Origin: an uncultured Oscillospiraceae bacterium
Lineage (GTDB): Bacteria > Bacillota > Clostridia > Oscillospirales > Acutalibacteraceae
Reading direction: 5' to 3'
DNA: 64,000 nt
Assembly: GCA_900546265.1 (NCBI GenBank)
Contig: URCA01000005.1
Coordinates: 1-64,000 of the forward strand
Part shown: piece after piece, positions 22,116 to 30,841 of the stretch
How positions within the stretch are numbered: the stretch's first letter is position 1
Layout: each line of letters begins with the position of its first letter
Program-made: the position numbers and the translations under genes
The notes under the pieces: model-generated
The model's database searches: none
What the model was told of the DNA's origin: nothing
The model's input: only the letters and a program-made list of their open reading frames with translations

Positions 22116-24581
22116 ATGTATCGGTTTAAAGGATTTACGGAAAAGGCCAACACGGCTTTGAATTTAGCCATAGAAGCTGCCCAGGAGCTGGGGCACACCT
22201 ACATCGGCACAGAGCATATCGTTCTCGGCCTGCTGCGGGAGGGGACCGGCGTGGCCGCGTCTGTTCTCGGGGCCAGAGGTGTCACGGCGGCTCTCTATGA
22301 GGAAAAAATCGTCGAAGTGGAATCCAGCGGGGAATTTAGCCGGCTGACGCCCGAGGATTTCACCCCCCGGGCCAAAACCGCCATGGAGATGGCGCTGGCT
22401 GAGGCGGCGATGATGCAGCATGGCTATGTGGGGACGGAGCACATCCTCATGGCGGTGCTGCGGGACGACAGCAGCGTGGCCGTGCGCCTGATTGTTGCAC
22501 TTGGCGCCCGCCCGGACGAACTGTTCGGAGATATTGCGAAAGCCGTGGGCGCCCCCACGGCGCAAACGACCGCCGGTGGCGAACGGCTTGGGAAAGCCCC
22601 TGCGGCTAAGGGCGGCGGGAAAACCCCGACGCTCGATCAGTTCGGTCGGGATTTGACCAAGCAGGCAAAGGAAGGCCGGCTGGATCCGGTGATCGGCAGA
22701 GCCGCGGAAATTGAACGGGTGATCCAAATCCTGTCCCGGCGAACCAAAAACAACCCCTGCCTCATCGGCGAACCCGGCGTGGGCAAAACCGCTATCGCAG
22801 AAGGCCTGGCCCAAAAAATCGCCGCCGATGAAGTCCCGGAGCTCCTGCGGGGCAAGCGCGTGGTCACGCTGGATTTGACCGGTATGGTAGCCGGAACGAA
22901 ATACCGCGGCGATTTTGAGGAGCGAATTAAAAACGCCATTGCCGAGGTCTCCAAAGCAGGAGATATTATCCTGTTTATCGATGAAATGCACACCCTCATC
23001 GGTGCCGGCGCCGCAGAGGGCGCGGTAGACGCCGCCAATATTCTCAAACCCTCTCTGGCTCGGGGAGAGCTGCAGGTCATCGGCGCGACCACCATCGAAG
23101 AATACCGTAAGCACATCGAGAAGGACGCTGCCCTGGAACGCCGGTTTCAGCCGGTCATGGTCGGCGAACCGACGGCGGAAGAGGCCGCTCTGATTCTAAG
23201 AGGGCTGCGGGATAAGTACGAAGCGCACCATAAGGTGAAAATCACCGACGAGGCGCTGGAAGCGGCCGTGGCCCTCTCTACAAGGTATATATCCGACCGC
23301 TATCTGCCGGACAAGGCCATCGACCTGGTGGATGAGGCCGCCTCTCGCGTAAGGTTAAAAGCCTTTACTGCTCCTCCGGACTTGAAAGAGCTGGAGGAAG
23401 AGGTCAAACGTCTGAACGAGGAAAAGAAAGCGGCGGTCAACGAGCAGGACTTCGAACGGGCCGCCCGACTGCGGGACGAGGAAAAGGAAAAGAGCGAACA
23501 GCTGGCCATTCACAAGCAGCAATGGCAGGAAAAGAACGCCGGCATCACCGGCGAGGTGACCGCCCGGGAAATCGCGGAAATCGTTTCTGGCTGGACCGGC
23601 GTGCCGGTCGTGCAGCTCACTGAGGCGGAAGGGCAGCGTCTTCTGAATATGGAGTCCATCCTGCACGAACGCATCGTGGGACAGGATGAGGCTGTCACAG
23701 CCGTTTCTAAGGCCATCCGCCGCGGACGGGTGGGGCTTAAAGATCCCAAACGCCCCATCGGCTCCTTCATCTTCCTCGGCCCCACCGGCGTGGGCAAGAC
23801 GGAGCTGTGCAAGGCGCTGGCAGAGGCCATGTTCGGGGATGAAAACGCCATGATCCGCCTGGATATGTCGGAATATATGGAGAAGCATACCGTGTCCCGT
23901 CTGGTCGGATCGCCTCCCGGCTACGTCGGGTATGACGAGGGCGGACAGCTGACCGAAAAAATCCGCCGGAAGCCCTATTCGGTGCTGCTCTTTGACGAAA
24001 TTGAAAAAGCGCACCCCGATGTTTTCAATATGCTGCTGCAAATTCTGGAGGATGGCATCCTGACCGACGCCCAGGGCCGGCGGGTCGATTTCAAGAATAC
24101 GGTTATCATCATGACGTCCAACGTCGGCGCCCGCCTGATCACTGAGCAGAAAAAGATGGGCTTCGCCTCTATCGCGGAAACCGCTGATCCAATCGCCAGT
24201 CAGAAACAGATAAAAAACGACGTGATGGCTGAGCTTAAAAAGGCGTTCCGGCCGGAATTTTTGAACCGGGTGGACGATATCATTGTCTTCCAGCAGCTGA
24301 CTGAGGAAAATATCCAGGAGATTGCCCGCCGGATGCTGCGCACACTGGATAAACGGCTGGCCGGTATGGATATGTCCTGCCAGGTCAGCGATCGGGCTGT
24401 AGCGGAAATTGCCAAAGCGGGATTCGACCCGGTTTACGGGGCTCGGCCCCTGCGCCGCGCCATTCAGTCAAAAATTGAGGATACCCTGTCAGAGCAGCTT
24501 CTGACAGGGAAATTCCGGGCCGGTGATGTCATTCAAATTGACGCGGAAAACGGCGAATTTCAGTTCAGCCAGGCGACCTGA
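22116..24581 (+). CDS. clpC: ClpC AAA+ unfoldase
   Basis: An 821-residue HSP100 ATPase that unfolds substrates for ClpP. In order: N-terminal double Clp repeat (1-150), AAA1 with Walker A GEPGVGKT and Walker B LFIDEMHT, the middle coiled domain with a UVR-like motif (NEQDFERAARLRDEE), AAA2 with GPTGVGKTEL and the Walker B LLFDEIEKAH, then the C-terminal D2-small domain. All ATPase motifs are intact. It is the last gene of the ctsR operon and is followed by a strong terminator. Confidence 0.96.
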   Translation: MYRFKGFTEKANTALNLAIEAAQELGHTYIGTEHIVLGLLREGTGVAASVLGARGVTAALYEEKIVEVESSGEFSRLTPEDFTPRAKTAMEMALAEAAMMQHGYVGTEHILMAVLRDDSSVAVRLIVALGARPDELFGDIAKAVGAPTAQTTAGGERLGKAPAAKGGGKTPTLDQFGRDLTKQAKEGRLDPVIGRAAEIERVIQILSRRTKNNPCLIGEPGVGKTAIAEGLAQKIAADEVPELLRGKRVVTLDLTGMVAGTKYRGDFEERIKNAIAEVSKAGDIILFIDEMHTLIGAGAAEGAVDAANILKPSLARGELQVIGATTIEEYRKHIEKDAALERRFQPVMVGEPTAEEAALILRGLRDKYEAHHKVKITDEALEAAVALSTRYISDRYLPDKAIDLVDEAASRVRLKAFTAPPDLKELEEEVKRLNEEKKAAVNEQDFERAARLRDEEKEKSEQLAIHKQQWQEKNAGITGEVTAREIAEIVSGWTGVPVVQLTEAEGQRLLNMESILHERIVGQDEAVTAVSKAIRRGRVGLKDPKRPIGSFIFLGPTGVGKTELCKALAEAMFGDENAMIRLDMSEYMEKHTVSRLVGSPPGYVGYDEGGQLTEKIRRKPYSVLLFDEIEKAHPDVFNMLLQILEDGILTDAQGRRVDFKNTVIIMTSNVGARLITEQKKMGFASIAETADPIASQKQIKNDVMAELKKAFRPEFLNRVDDIIVFQQLTEENIQEIARRMLRTLDKRLAGMDMSCQVSDRAVAEIAKAGFDPVYGARPLRRAIQSKIEDTLSEQLLTGKFRAGDVIQIDAENGEFQFSQAT

Positions 24582-24589
24582 TTGTCTGT

Positions 24590-24630
24590 CGGGAGGTATT
24601 CCATACAGGAATGCCTCCCGATTCTTTTTT
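24590..24630 (+). terminator. Terminator of the ctsR-clpC operon
   Basis: cgggaggtattcc (24590-24602) pairs with ggaatgcctcccg (24608-24620), with one G-T, followed by attctttttt. Confidence 0.85.
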
Positions 24631-24650
24631 GGACAAACGTTCGAAACTAG

Positions 24651-24679
24651 TTGCATTATTCAAAATACTGTGTTAAAAT
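24651..24679 (+). promoter_or_regulatory. Promoter of the leader-peptide/ABC exporter operon
   Basis: TTGCAT (24651-24656), 17-nt spacer, TAAAAT (24674-24679). Transcription would start near 24686, 25 nt ahead of the leader ORF. Confidence 0.75.
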
Positions 24680-24710
24680 AAGGAAACTTACAGGAAAGGA
24701 GATGGACAAT

Positions 24711-24776
24711 ATGACCCGCACAATTCAAAACAAAGGTTTGGATGTCAAATTGTCTGTTTCACCTTCGGGCAGATAA
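24711..24776 (+). CDS. 21-codon leader peptide of the ABC exporter operon
   Basis: A short ORF (MTRTIQNKGLDVK plus 8 residues ending SPSGR) with AGGAG (24697-24701) 9 nt upstream of ATG 24711; an in-frame ATG at 24702 has no correct spacing. It lies between a strong promoter and an intrinsic terminator, with the first hairpin beginning three bases after its stop codon. That position, rather than its sequence, suggests a cis-acting leader peptide whose translation decides termination, as BmrB does for bmrCD in Bacillus. A functional peptide product is the alternative. Confidence 0.6.
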   Translation: MTRTIQNKGLDVKLSVSPSGR

Positions 24777-24778
24777 AC

Positions 24779-24835
24779 CCGTCTTCCGTGAAGGAAGACG
24801 GCCGTAAGCACATCCGCGTAGGGTGTGCTTTTTTT
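24779..24835 (+). promoter_or_regulatory. Transcription attenuator: hairpin plus intrinsic terminator
   Basis: Hairpin 1: ccgtcttcc (24779-24787) with ggaagacgg (24793-24801), 9 bp. Hairpin 2: aagcacatcc (24806-24815) with gggtgtgctt (24821-24830), 10 bp including one G-T, followed by a T tract to 24835. The terminator stands upstream of the first ABC start (24867), so read-through must be controlled. Possible competing pairs are ggatgt (24740-24745) with acatcc (24810-24815), and cggg (24766-24769) with cccg (24778-24781). Confidence 0.75.
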
Positions 24836-24866
24836 GTCGCTCGTTTGTGAAACGGGGAGGAGTGTG

Positions 24867-27206
24867 ATGGGAGTGTCTTCCACAGCCAAAGAGCCGAAAC
24901 CGCCTGCCGTACCCAAAACGGTTCTCCAGGCCTGCCGGCGCAGAGGCATAGAGACAGAGCCTCTGGCGGCTTACGCTTGCGCGGACATGAGCCCAGAAGG
25001 GGAGTTTCGTCATGTCCATCTGTTCCTGAAGGCCGATCGCCTGCTATTGGCCGTGTCGGCGTTGTCAGGGGAGATGGAGTTCTCCGGCGGCTTCGGCAAG
25101 GCGCCGGCCGGCAGGGAAGAGGTCATTCAAGAAGTGCATGAATATCCTCTGGAAACCCTTTCGGAGCCGCAAATACATAATCAAGTGGTCGGCGGCCTGC
25201 TGGCCGTTCGACTGAGCGGCACAGAAACCTGGCTCTGCCGTTTCTCCGGCAGTAAAATGAGGGAAATGCGCCGGTTTACCGATCGGCTTGAGCAGCTGCT
25301 GCATCCGGAAAGGGAATGCCGCCGTCCTCCCGAACGGGAAGAAGAGGAATGCTGTCCGAAATGCGGCTTACCCTATCCGGAGCGCGGACGTGCCGTTTGC
25401 CCTCGCTGTATGGAAAAGAGCACAGTGATGCTCCGAATCTTGGCCTACTTCAAAGAATACCGCTGGCGGGTCGTCGTGATGCTGCTGTGCGTGGCCGCGT
25501 CTGGCGTTCTCAATGCTATTTGGCCCTATCTGTCCGGCACCGTCCTTTATGATAAGGTGCTGGGGAAAAACGGGGACTTCGCTTCCTCGCTGGGCTTCGG
25601 CGGCAACTTTATGCTAATGCTGGGCTTCCTAGTTTTCATCATGACGGTGACCAAGCTGCTTCAGCAGATTACCGGCGTCATTCACGGGCGAATGACCGCG
25701 TACATGGTTCCTGGCGTGGTCTGTAAAATTAAGAACAGTGTGTTTGCCGCCCTGCAAAAACTCTCGGTCGGCTTCTTCACCAGAAGGCAGACCGGCAGCC
25801 TGATGCAGAGGGTAAATGCCGACGCCAACGAAGTCATGCAGTTTTTCATCGACGGCCTGCCGTATTTGCTGTTCAATGTGCTGACCATTTTGGTAACGGC
25901 TGTGGTGATGTTCGTTATGGATTGGCGCCTGGCGCTGGTGGCCCTTTTCCTGCTGCCGCCTTTGTTTCTGGTCAGCTATTGGCTGCTGCCCCGCCTCTGG
26001 CATGCCTTTGGCCGGCGGGCCAGGGTGGTGCGCAGCCTCTATTCGGTGCTCAACGACAACATTACCGGTGCGCGGGTGGTCAAAGCCTTCGGCCAGGAAA
26101 GCACCGAGGATATCCGCTTTGAAAAGAGCAACAACCGGGTTCGGGAAGCAGAAATCAACATTGTGCATTACCAAAACCGCTTCAGCGTGGCTTACAGCAT
26201 CGCCAAGGACGTCCCAAGTCTGCTGGTTTGGGCCGTGGGCGCGCTGATCATTCTGCATGCCGACGGCGCCTTTCGCTACGGCTCTCTGCTGACCTTTGTG
26301 GGCTATCTGTCCATGCTGCAGGGGCCAATGGATTTCTTTTCCCATGTCTTTCAGTGGTGGTCGGGCAGCATGAACTCTGCCCAGCGCATCTTTGAAATTA
26401 TCGACGCGCACCCCGATGTTGTGGAACGCCCGAAGGCCTTGGATGTCCAGCTAAAAGGCGATATCCGCCTGGATAGGGTCAGCTTCAGCTACGAGCCGAA
26501 TAAGCCGGTGCTCAAGGACATCAGCTTTCATGTCAAGGCCGGGGAGATGCTGGGCATTGTCGGCAAGTCCGGCGCCGGGAAATCTACTCTGGTCAATCTT
26601 ATTTCCCGGCTCTATGACGCGGAAAGCGGTGATATCCAGCTGGACGGCCATGATATTCGGGACATTTCCTTCGCCTCCCTGCGGGGCGCGGTGGCCATGG
26701 TCAGCCAGGAAACCTATATTTTTATGGGAACCGTGGCGGAAAACATCGCCTATGCGCGCCCGGACGCCACCCATGAGGAAATCGTACAGGCGGCGATAGC
26801 CGCCAGCGCCCATGGCTTTATCTGCCGGTTGCCGGATGGATACGATACCTTAATCGGCGCCGGCGGTCGGCAGCTGTCGGGCGGCGAGCGGCAACGCGTG
26901 TCCATTGCACGGGCCATTTTGGCCGATCCGCAGATTCTGGTACTGGACGAAGCGACAGCTTCGGTGGATACCGAAACGGAACGGGCCATTCAGGCGTCGC
27001 TGGACGCCTTGGTCAAGGGGCGCACCACCATCTCCATCGCCCACCGGCTGTCCACCCTGAGGGGCGCGGATCATTTAATCGTGCTGGAGAACGGCGAACT
27101 GGTGGAAAGCGGCACCCATAAAGAACTAATCGATAAACGCGGCGTCTACTTCAAACTGCTTCAACTGCAGTCCAAGGCGCTGGCTATGAGAGGGGTGGGG
27201 GACTGA
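24867..27206 (+). CDS. ABC half-transporter with N-terminal domain and zinc ribbon
   Basis: A 779-residue type IV exporter half. Residues 1-150 are a cytosolic domain possibly related to the PH-like domain of the partner. Residues 163-181 hold a CPKC/CPRC zinc ribbon (C163, C166, C178, C181), six membrane segments span about 200-480, and the ATPase domain shows Walker A GKSGAGKST (566-574), Q614, LSGGERQ (670-676) and Walker B with catalytic Glu695. Both ATPase sites look competent. ATG 24867 has GGAGG 6 nt upstream. Its stop overlaps the DUF1854 start by one base. Export of a drug or peptide is likely; the substrate is not readable. Confidence 0.9.
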   Translation: MGVSSTAKEPKPPAVPKTVLQACRRRGIETEPLAAYACADMSPEGEFRHVHLFLKADRLLLAVSALSGEMEFSGGFGKAPAGREEVIQEVHEYPLETLSEPQIHNQVVGGLLAVRLSGTETWLCRFSGSKMREMRRFTDRLEQLLHPERECRRPPEREEEECCPKCGLPYPERGRAVCPRCMEKSTVMLRILAYFKEYRWRVVVMLLCVAASGVLNAIWPYLSGTVLYDKVLGKNGDFASSLGFGGNFMLMLGFLVFIMTVTKLLQQITGVIHGRMTAYMVPGVVCKIKNSVFAALQKLSVGFFTRRQTGSLMQRVNADANEVMQFFIDGLPYLLFNVLTILVTAVVMFVMDWRLALVALFLLPPLFLVSYWLLPRLWHAFGRRARVVRSLYSVLNDNITGARVVKAFGQESTEDIRFEKSNNRVREAEINIVHYQNRFSVAYSIAKDVPSLLVWAVGALIILHADGAFRYGSLLTFVGYLSMLQGPMDFFSHVFQWWSGSMNSAQRIFEIIDAHPDVVERPKALDVQLKGDIRLDRVSFSYEPNKPVLKDISFHVKAGEMLGIVGKSGAGKSTLVNLISRLYDAESGDIQLDGHDIRDISFASLRGAVAMVSQETYIFMGTVAENIAYARPDATHEEIVQAAIAASAHGFICRLPDGYDTLIGAGGRQLSGGERQRVSIARAILADPQILVLDEATASVDTETERAIQASLDALVKGRTTISIAHRLSTLRGADHLIVLENGELVESGTHKELIDKRGVYFKLLQLQSKALAMRGVGD

Positions 27207-27760
27207 TGCCCGATTCTATGATAGAAAACGATATTCTGGAACAAGAAAAGAAATCGGTGGAAGACATCATTTCCATCAAAGCCATCACCGCCGATAACGC
27301 AGTGTTTGAACGCACGGGCGGCGGCTTTGTACGCATGACCTTCGCCGGGAAGGACTATTCCCGCATCGCGGTACACCGGTGTTTTCCCCACAGTGACCCA
27401 AATGCCTATATTTCCATTCGGGAACCCGAGGGCGACGGCAAAGAAATCGGCCTCATTGAAAATCTGGCCGATTTGCCCGCCGGCACCCGGGAGATGCTGG
27501 AGGAACAGATGGCGCTGCGGTATTTTGCTCCGAAGATTCAGAAAATCCACGCCATCAAGGAGGAATACGGCTATTCCTACTGGGATGTCACCACCGACAA
27601 GGGCCGCTGCCGCTTCACGGTCCGTATGGGAGGCGGTTCGGTATATACCATCGGTTCTAATCGGTATCTGGTGAACGACCTGGACGGCAACCGGTTTGAA
27701 ATACCGGATTTGTATGCCCTCTCGGCCAAAGAAATCAAAAAGCTGGATCTGTTTATTTAG
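27206..27760 (+). CDS. DUF1854 protein
   Basis: A 184-residue soluble protein with the DUF1854 signature (ALRYFAPKIQKIHAIKEEYG, then SYWDVTTDKGRCRF). In other bacteria this domain is found fused to or beside ABC exporters, including those next to cyanophycin synthetase genes; no cyanophycin gene is present here. The start codon overlaps the stop of the first ABC gene (TGATG), and the second ABC gene follows by 38 nt, so the three products are made together and may form one complex. The molecular role of the domain is unknown. Confidence 0.88.
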   Translation: MPDSMIENDILEQEKKSVEDIISIKAITADNAVFERTGGGFVRMTFAGKDYSRIAVHRCFPHSDPNAYISIREPEGDGKEIGLIENLADLPAGTREMLEEQMALRYFAPKIQKIHAIKEEYGYSYWDVTTDKGRCRFTVRMGGGSVYTIGSNRYLVNDLDGNRFEIPDLYALSAKEIKKLDLFI

Positions 27761-27798
27761 AGGCGGCGTGTTGGAAAGAAAGGCGGGTGAAACACCGC

Positions 27799-29994
27799 AT
27801 GAATTTGCACTATACCCTGCCGGACAGAGAGCAGGAACTGCTGGCTGGCCCGCTGCACGGTCAGAAACTCCGCTACTGCGTTCCCTATGACCTGGACAAA
27901 GAGGGGAATCTATGCGGAGACGGCTGGATTGCGGTGACCGGCGAGCGGCTGTATATTCTAAAGGACGGCGCTATCGCTGATTCCATTGACCTGGCGGCGG
28001 CGGATGCCATTCTGTGCGTGCCGCAAATCGACAGTGGTCTTTTGCTGGTCAAACAAGGGGAGAAAGAACGGCTTTTGTGCCGCTTTACCATGCGGCATAT
28101 GGTTCGCTGCTCCTATGTGGCGCGGGGCACGGACGTTCTTTGTCGGGGAGACGGCAGGGAAGTGGTCAGTCGGGAAAAGGAAAAGCACTGCCTGCGCTGT
28201 GGACGGGTTCTTCCGGGAACCAGCCTGTGCCCCCGCTGCGACGGCCGCGGTCGCAGCTTTCATCGTTTTTTTGATTTATGCCGGCCGTACATGGCACCGC
28301 TGCTGTGCATCACCCTGTTTATGCTGGTAATTTCCGCGATCACCATCGGGCAGCAGTATATACAGCGGTATTTTGTGGACGACATTCTGGTTCCCGCCCA
28401 GGGAACGCTGGGGGCGGTGCTGGGTTTCTTCGGTATTATGCTCGGTTTTATGCTGCTGACGTTGACGCTGACGGTGGTTCGCAACCTGTGGAGCAACAGC
28501 CTGGGCACCCGGATCAGCCGGGATCTGCGCGCCCGCGTGTTTCATAAAATCAACTCTCTGTCCCTGTCCTTCATGGACAGCCGTCAGGCCGGCGAGCTTA
28601 TGAACCGAGTGGTGGAGGATTCGGCAAAGGTCCGCCAATTCATGGAAGAGGTTTTTGCCGACATGTTTACCCAGAGCTTCACCATTCTGGGCGCCATGAT
28701 TGTCATGCTGCTGATGGATTGGAAGCTGGCTCTGCTGGCCATCGCATTTATGCCGGCGGCCGTCCTTCTGGTCAGGGCCTTCCATCGGAAGGAAAAACGG
28801 CTCTGGCGGCAACAGTGGCGCTTCAACGACAAGGTAAACAACCGGCTGCAGGATGTCATCTCCGGCATACGCGTGGTGAAATCCTTTGGACAGGAGCAGC
28901 GGGAAACCCAGCGCTTTCAGGAATATACCGAACGGCTCATGCAGCTGCAGCGCCGCAACGAGAGGTTTTGGGCGACGCTCTATCCGTTTGTGACCTTCCT
29001 GCTGACGGTCGGCACCTTTTTCGTCATCTACTTCGGCGGCGCCTCCGTCCTCGGCGGACGTATGACGCCCGGACAGCTCACCCAGTTTGTGGCCTATGCC
29101 GGCATGCTTTACGGCCCTCTCGGCTTTTTATCCCGTCTGCCCCGCATGCTGATGCAGCTGACCAATTCCCTGGAACGCATCTATGAAATTTTGGATGAGG
29201 AATCGGATCTGGAGGAACGCAAGAACGCCGGGGAGCACACGCTAAAAGGGGAAATCGTCTTTAAAGACGTGACCTTTGGGTATAAATCCTATCTGCCAGT
29301 GCTGGAGCATTTGAATTTTCAGATACGCCCCGGAGAGATGATCGGCTTAGTTGGTTCCTCCGGTGCCGGAAAGTCCACGCTGATTAATCTGCTGATGCGG
29401 CTGTACGATGTGGACGACGGACAGATATTGGCGGACGGGGTGGATTTGCGGGATATATCCCGGGAATGTCTGCACCGGCAAATCGGTGTGGTTTTGCAGG
29501 AGACGTTTCTGTTCACCGGAACCATTTACGACAACATCCGGTACGCCAAGCAGAATGCCACCCAGCGAGAGGTTATCCAGGCGGCGAAAATGGCCAATGC
29601 CCACGATTTCATTTCCCGATTCCCTGATGGATACGATACCTATGTGGGTGAGCACGGCTACACGCTCTCCGGCGGGGAGAGACAGCGTATCGCCATTGCC
29701 CGCGCTATTCTCCACGATCCCCATCTGCTGATTCTGGACGAGGCCACCAGCAGCCTGGATACCGAAACCGAATTCCAAATTCAAGAAGCGCTCGGCCGGC
29801 TGACACAAAATCGCACCACCTTTGCCATTGCCCATCGGCTCTCCACCCTGCGAGAGGCGAATCGGATTATCGTCATCGATAAGCATACGGTGGCGGAAAT
29901 CGGCACCCATAATGAGCTGATGCGGAAAAAAGGCATATATTACGGCCTGGTCATGGCCCAGCTGGAAATGCATAAGGTCGCACAGCCTGGCTAA
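27799..29994 (+). CDS. ABC half-transporter with PH-like N-terminal domain and zinc ribbon
   Basis: A 731-residue partner of the first half. Residues 40-115 read as a PH-like beta fold (GWIAVTGERLYILKDG, IDSGLLLVKQ); a zinc ribbon CLRC/CPRC follows (C131, C134, C144, C147), six membrane segments span about 165-440, and the ATPase domain carries GSSGAGKST (519-527), LSGGERQ (623-629) and LLILDE with Glu648. ATG 27799 was preferred; a GTG at 27787 is possible. The two halves share architecture but differ in sequence, as in heterodimeric exporters. Confidence 0.9.
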   Translation: MNLHYTLPDREQELLAGPLHGQKLRYCVPYDLDKEGNLCGDGWIAVTGERLYILKDGAIADSIDLAAADAILCVPQIDSGLLLVKQGEKERLLCRFTMRHMVRCSYVARGTDVLCRGDGREVVSREKEKHCLRCGRVLPGTSLCPRCDGRGRSFHRFFDLCRPYMAPLLCITLFMLVISAITIGQQYIQRYFVDDILVPAQGTLGAVLGFFGIMLGFMLLTLTLTVVRNLWSNSLGTRISRDLRARVFHKINSLSLSFMDSRQAGELMNRVVEDSAKVRQFMEEVFADMFTQSFTILGAMIVMLLMDWKLALLAIAFMPAAVLLVRAFHRKEKRLWRQQWRFNDKVNNRLQDVISGIRVVKSFGQEQRETQRFQEYTERLMQLQRRNERFWATLYPFVTFLLTVGTFFVIYFGGASVLGGRMTPGQLTQFVAYAGMLYGPLGFLSRLPRMLMQLTNSLERIYEILDEESDLEERKNAGEHTLKGEIVFKDVTFGYKSYLPVLEHLNFQIRPGEMIGLVGSSGAGKSTLINLLMRLYDVDDGQILADGVDLRDISRECLHRQIGVVLQETFLFTGTIYDNIRYAKQNATQREVIQAAKMANAHDFISRFPDGYDTYVGEHGYTLSGGERQRIAIARAILHDPHLLILDEATSSLDTETEFQIQEALGRLTQNRTTFAIAHRLSTLREANRIIVIDKHTVAEIGTHNELMRKKGIYYGLVMAQLEMHKVAQPG

Positions 29995-30000
29995 AACCAG

Positions 30001-30051
30001 ATAAAAGCCGGTACGGATGCGGAACACACCCGCGTCTGTACCGGCTTTTAT
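30001..30051. terminator. Bidirectional terminator after the ABC operon
   Basis: ataaaagccggtac (30001-30014) pairs perfectly with gtaccggcttttat (30038-30051), with A/T tracts on both sides; it also ends the convergent gene. Confidence 0.85.
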
Positions 30052-30719
30052 CACTCCTGCCCATATTGCTCTTTCAGTTCCTTCACTTTGTCCGCGTACT
30101 CCCGCTGCCAGTCTTCGCCCTGCTGACGGCAAGCGGCGGCTTCCTGTTCATACTGGCTCAATATCCGGTTCTTTTCCGCCTCATAAGCGCCGCCATGCGC
30201 CAAACCGGCCGAGGCATAATACAGGTCGAGAGCCGCCAGGTCAATCTCCTTTTGTATCTCCAGGTCTATGAGTTTGTCCTGCACGCGCTCCTGTTTTTTC
30301 TCGTATTCCTTTTGCAGCTCCTCCAGCTTTTTCTGATAGAGCTCCGATCGATCGGCTGTGGAGCGCGTGGTTTTGGCACTGGTACTTTTTGTGCTCTTAG
30401 CCGTTGTGGTGCGGGATGTACGAAGTGTCGTCGTTTTCGCCGTCCGGGAGGACCGGGTAACCGGCTTGGCGGTCTCGTCTTTCGGCTTTTCGCCGGTTGT
30501 TTCGCTCGCCACGGTTGGCGGCCGGCTCCCAGTGGAAGAGCGTGTCGCCGTCTGACTGGACGGTCGGCTGCGGAAATCGCTGGAATCCACCGCATACATC
30601 GGCGGCTCGGCGCTGCGGCCAGCACGCAGCAGCATGGCGATGATGAATCCCGCCACCGCCAAACAAAGAAAGACTGGCAGGGCTAAGCGATATTTCGACC
30701 AGACTTCTTTCGCAGACAT
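30051..30719 (-). CDS. Membrane-anchored coiled-coil protein
   Basis: An unrecognised 222-residue protein. It has a short cytosolic N-terminus, one membrane segment (LALPVFLCLAVAGFIIAMLL, about 12-31), a low-complexity Thr/Ser/Lys/Arg-rich linker (about 45-125, full of RTT, KST and SRT repeats) and a charged coiled coil to the end (YQKKLEELQKEYEKKQERVQ). The topology suggests an extracytoplasmic coiled coil on a wall-spanning spacer. ATG 30719 has GGGAGGAAG upstream; a longer frame has no ribosome site. It is separated from galU by a terminator. No homologue is recognised. Confidence 0.7.
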   Translation of the reverse strand: MSAKEVWSKYRLALPVFLCLAVAGFIIAMLLRAGRSAEPPMYAVDSSDFRSRPSSQTATRSSTGSRPPTVASETTGEKPKDETAKPVTRSSRTAKTTTLRTSRTTTAKSTKSTSAKTTRSTADRSELYQKKLEELQKEYEKKQERVQDKLIDLEIQKEIDLAALDLYYASAGLAHGGAYEAEKNRILSQYEQEAAACRQQGEDWQREYADKVKELKEQYGQE

Positions 30720-30787
30720 TTGGACTTCCTCCCGCAGCATTCGGTTGTTCTTATCATAGCATGCGGCCTGCGGGCATACAAGAAATG

Positions 30788-30822
30788 AGGGCAAAAGGTG
30801 ATGATGTTTCACCTTTTGCCCT
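30788..30822 (-). terminator. Terminator after galU
   Basis: agggcaaaaggtga (30788-30801) pairs perfectly with tcaccttttgccct (30809-30822), 20 nt past the galU stop on the minus strand. Confidence 0.75.
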
Positions 30823-30841
30823 TATTTGTTTATGAAACTCT

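Noticed and set aside
27206..27760. Cyanophycin metabolism locus suggested by DUF1854
   Set aside because: No cyanophycin synthetase or cyanophycinase gene is in the window; the domain alone does not show that pathway.
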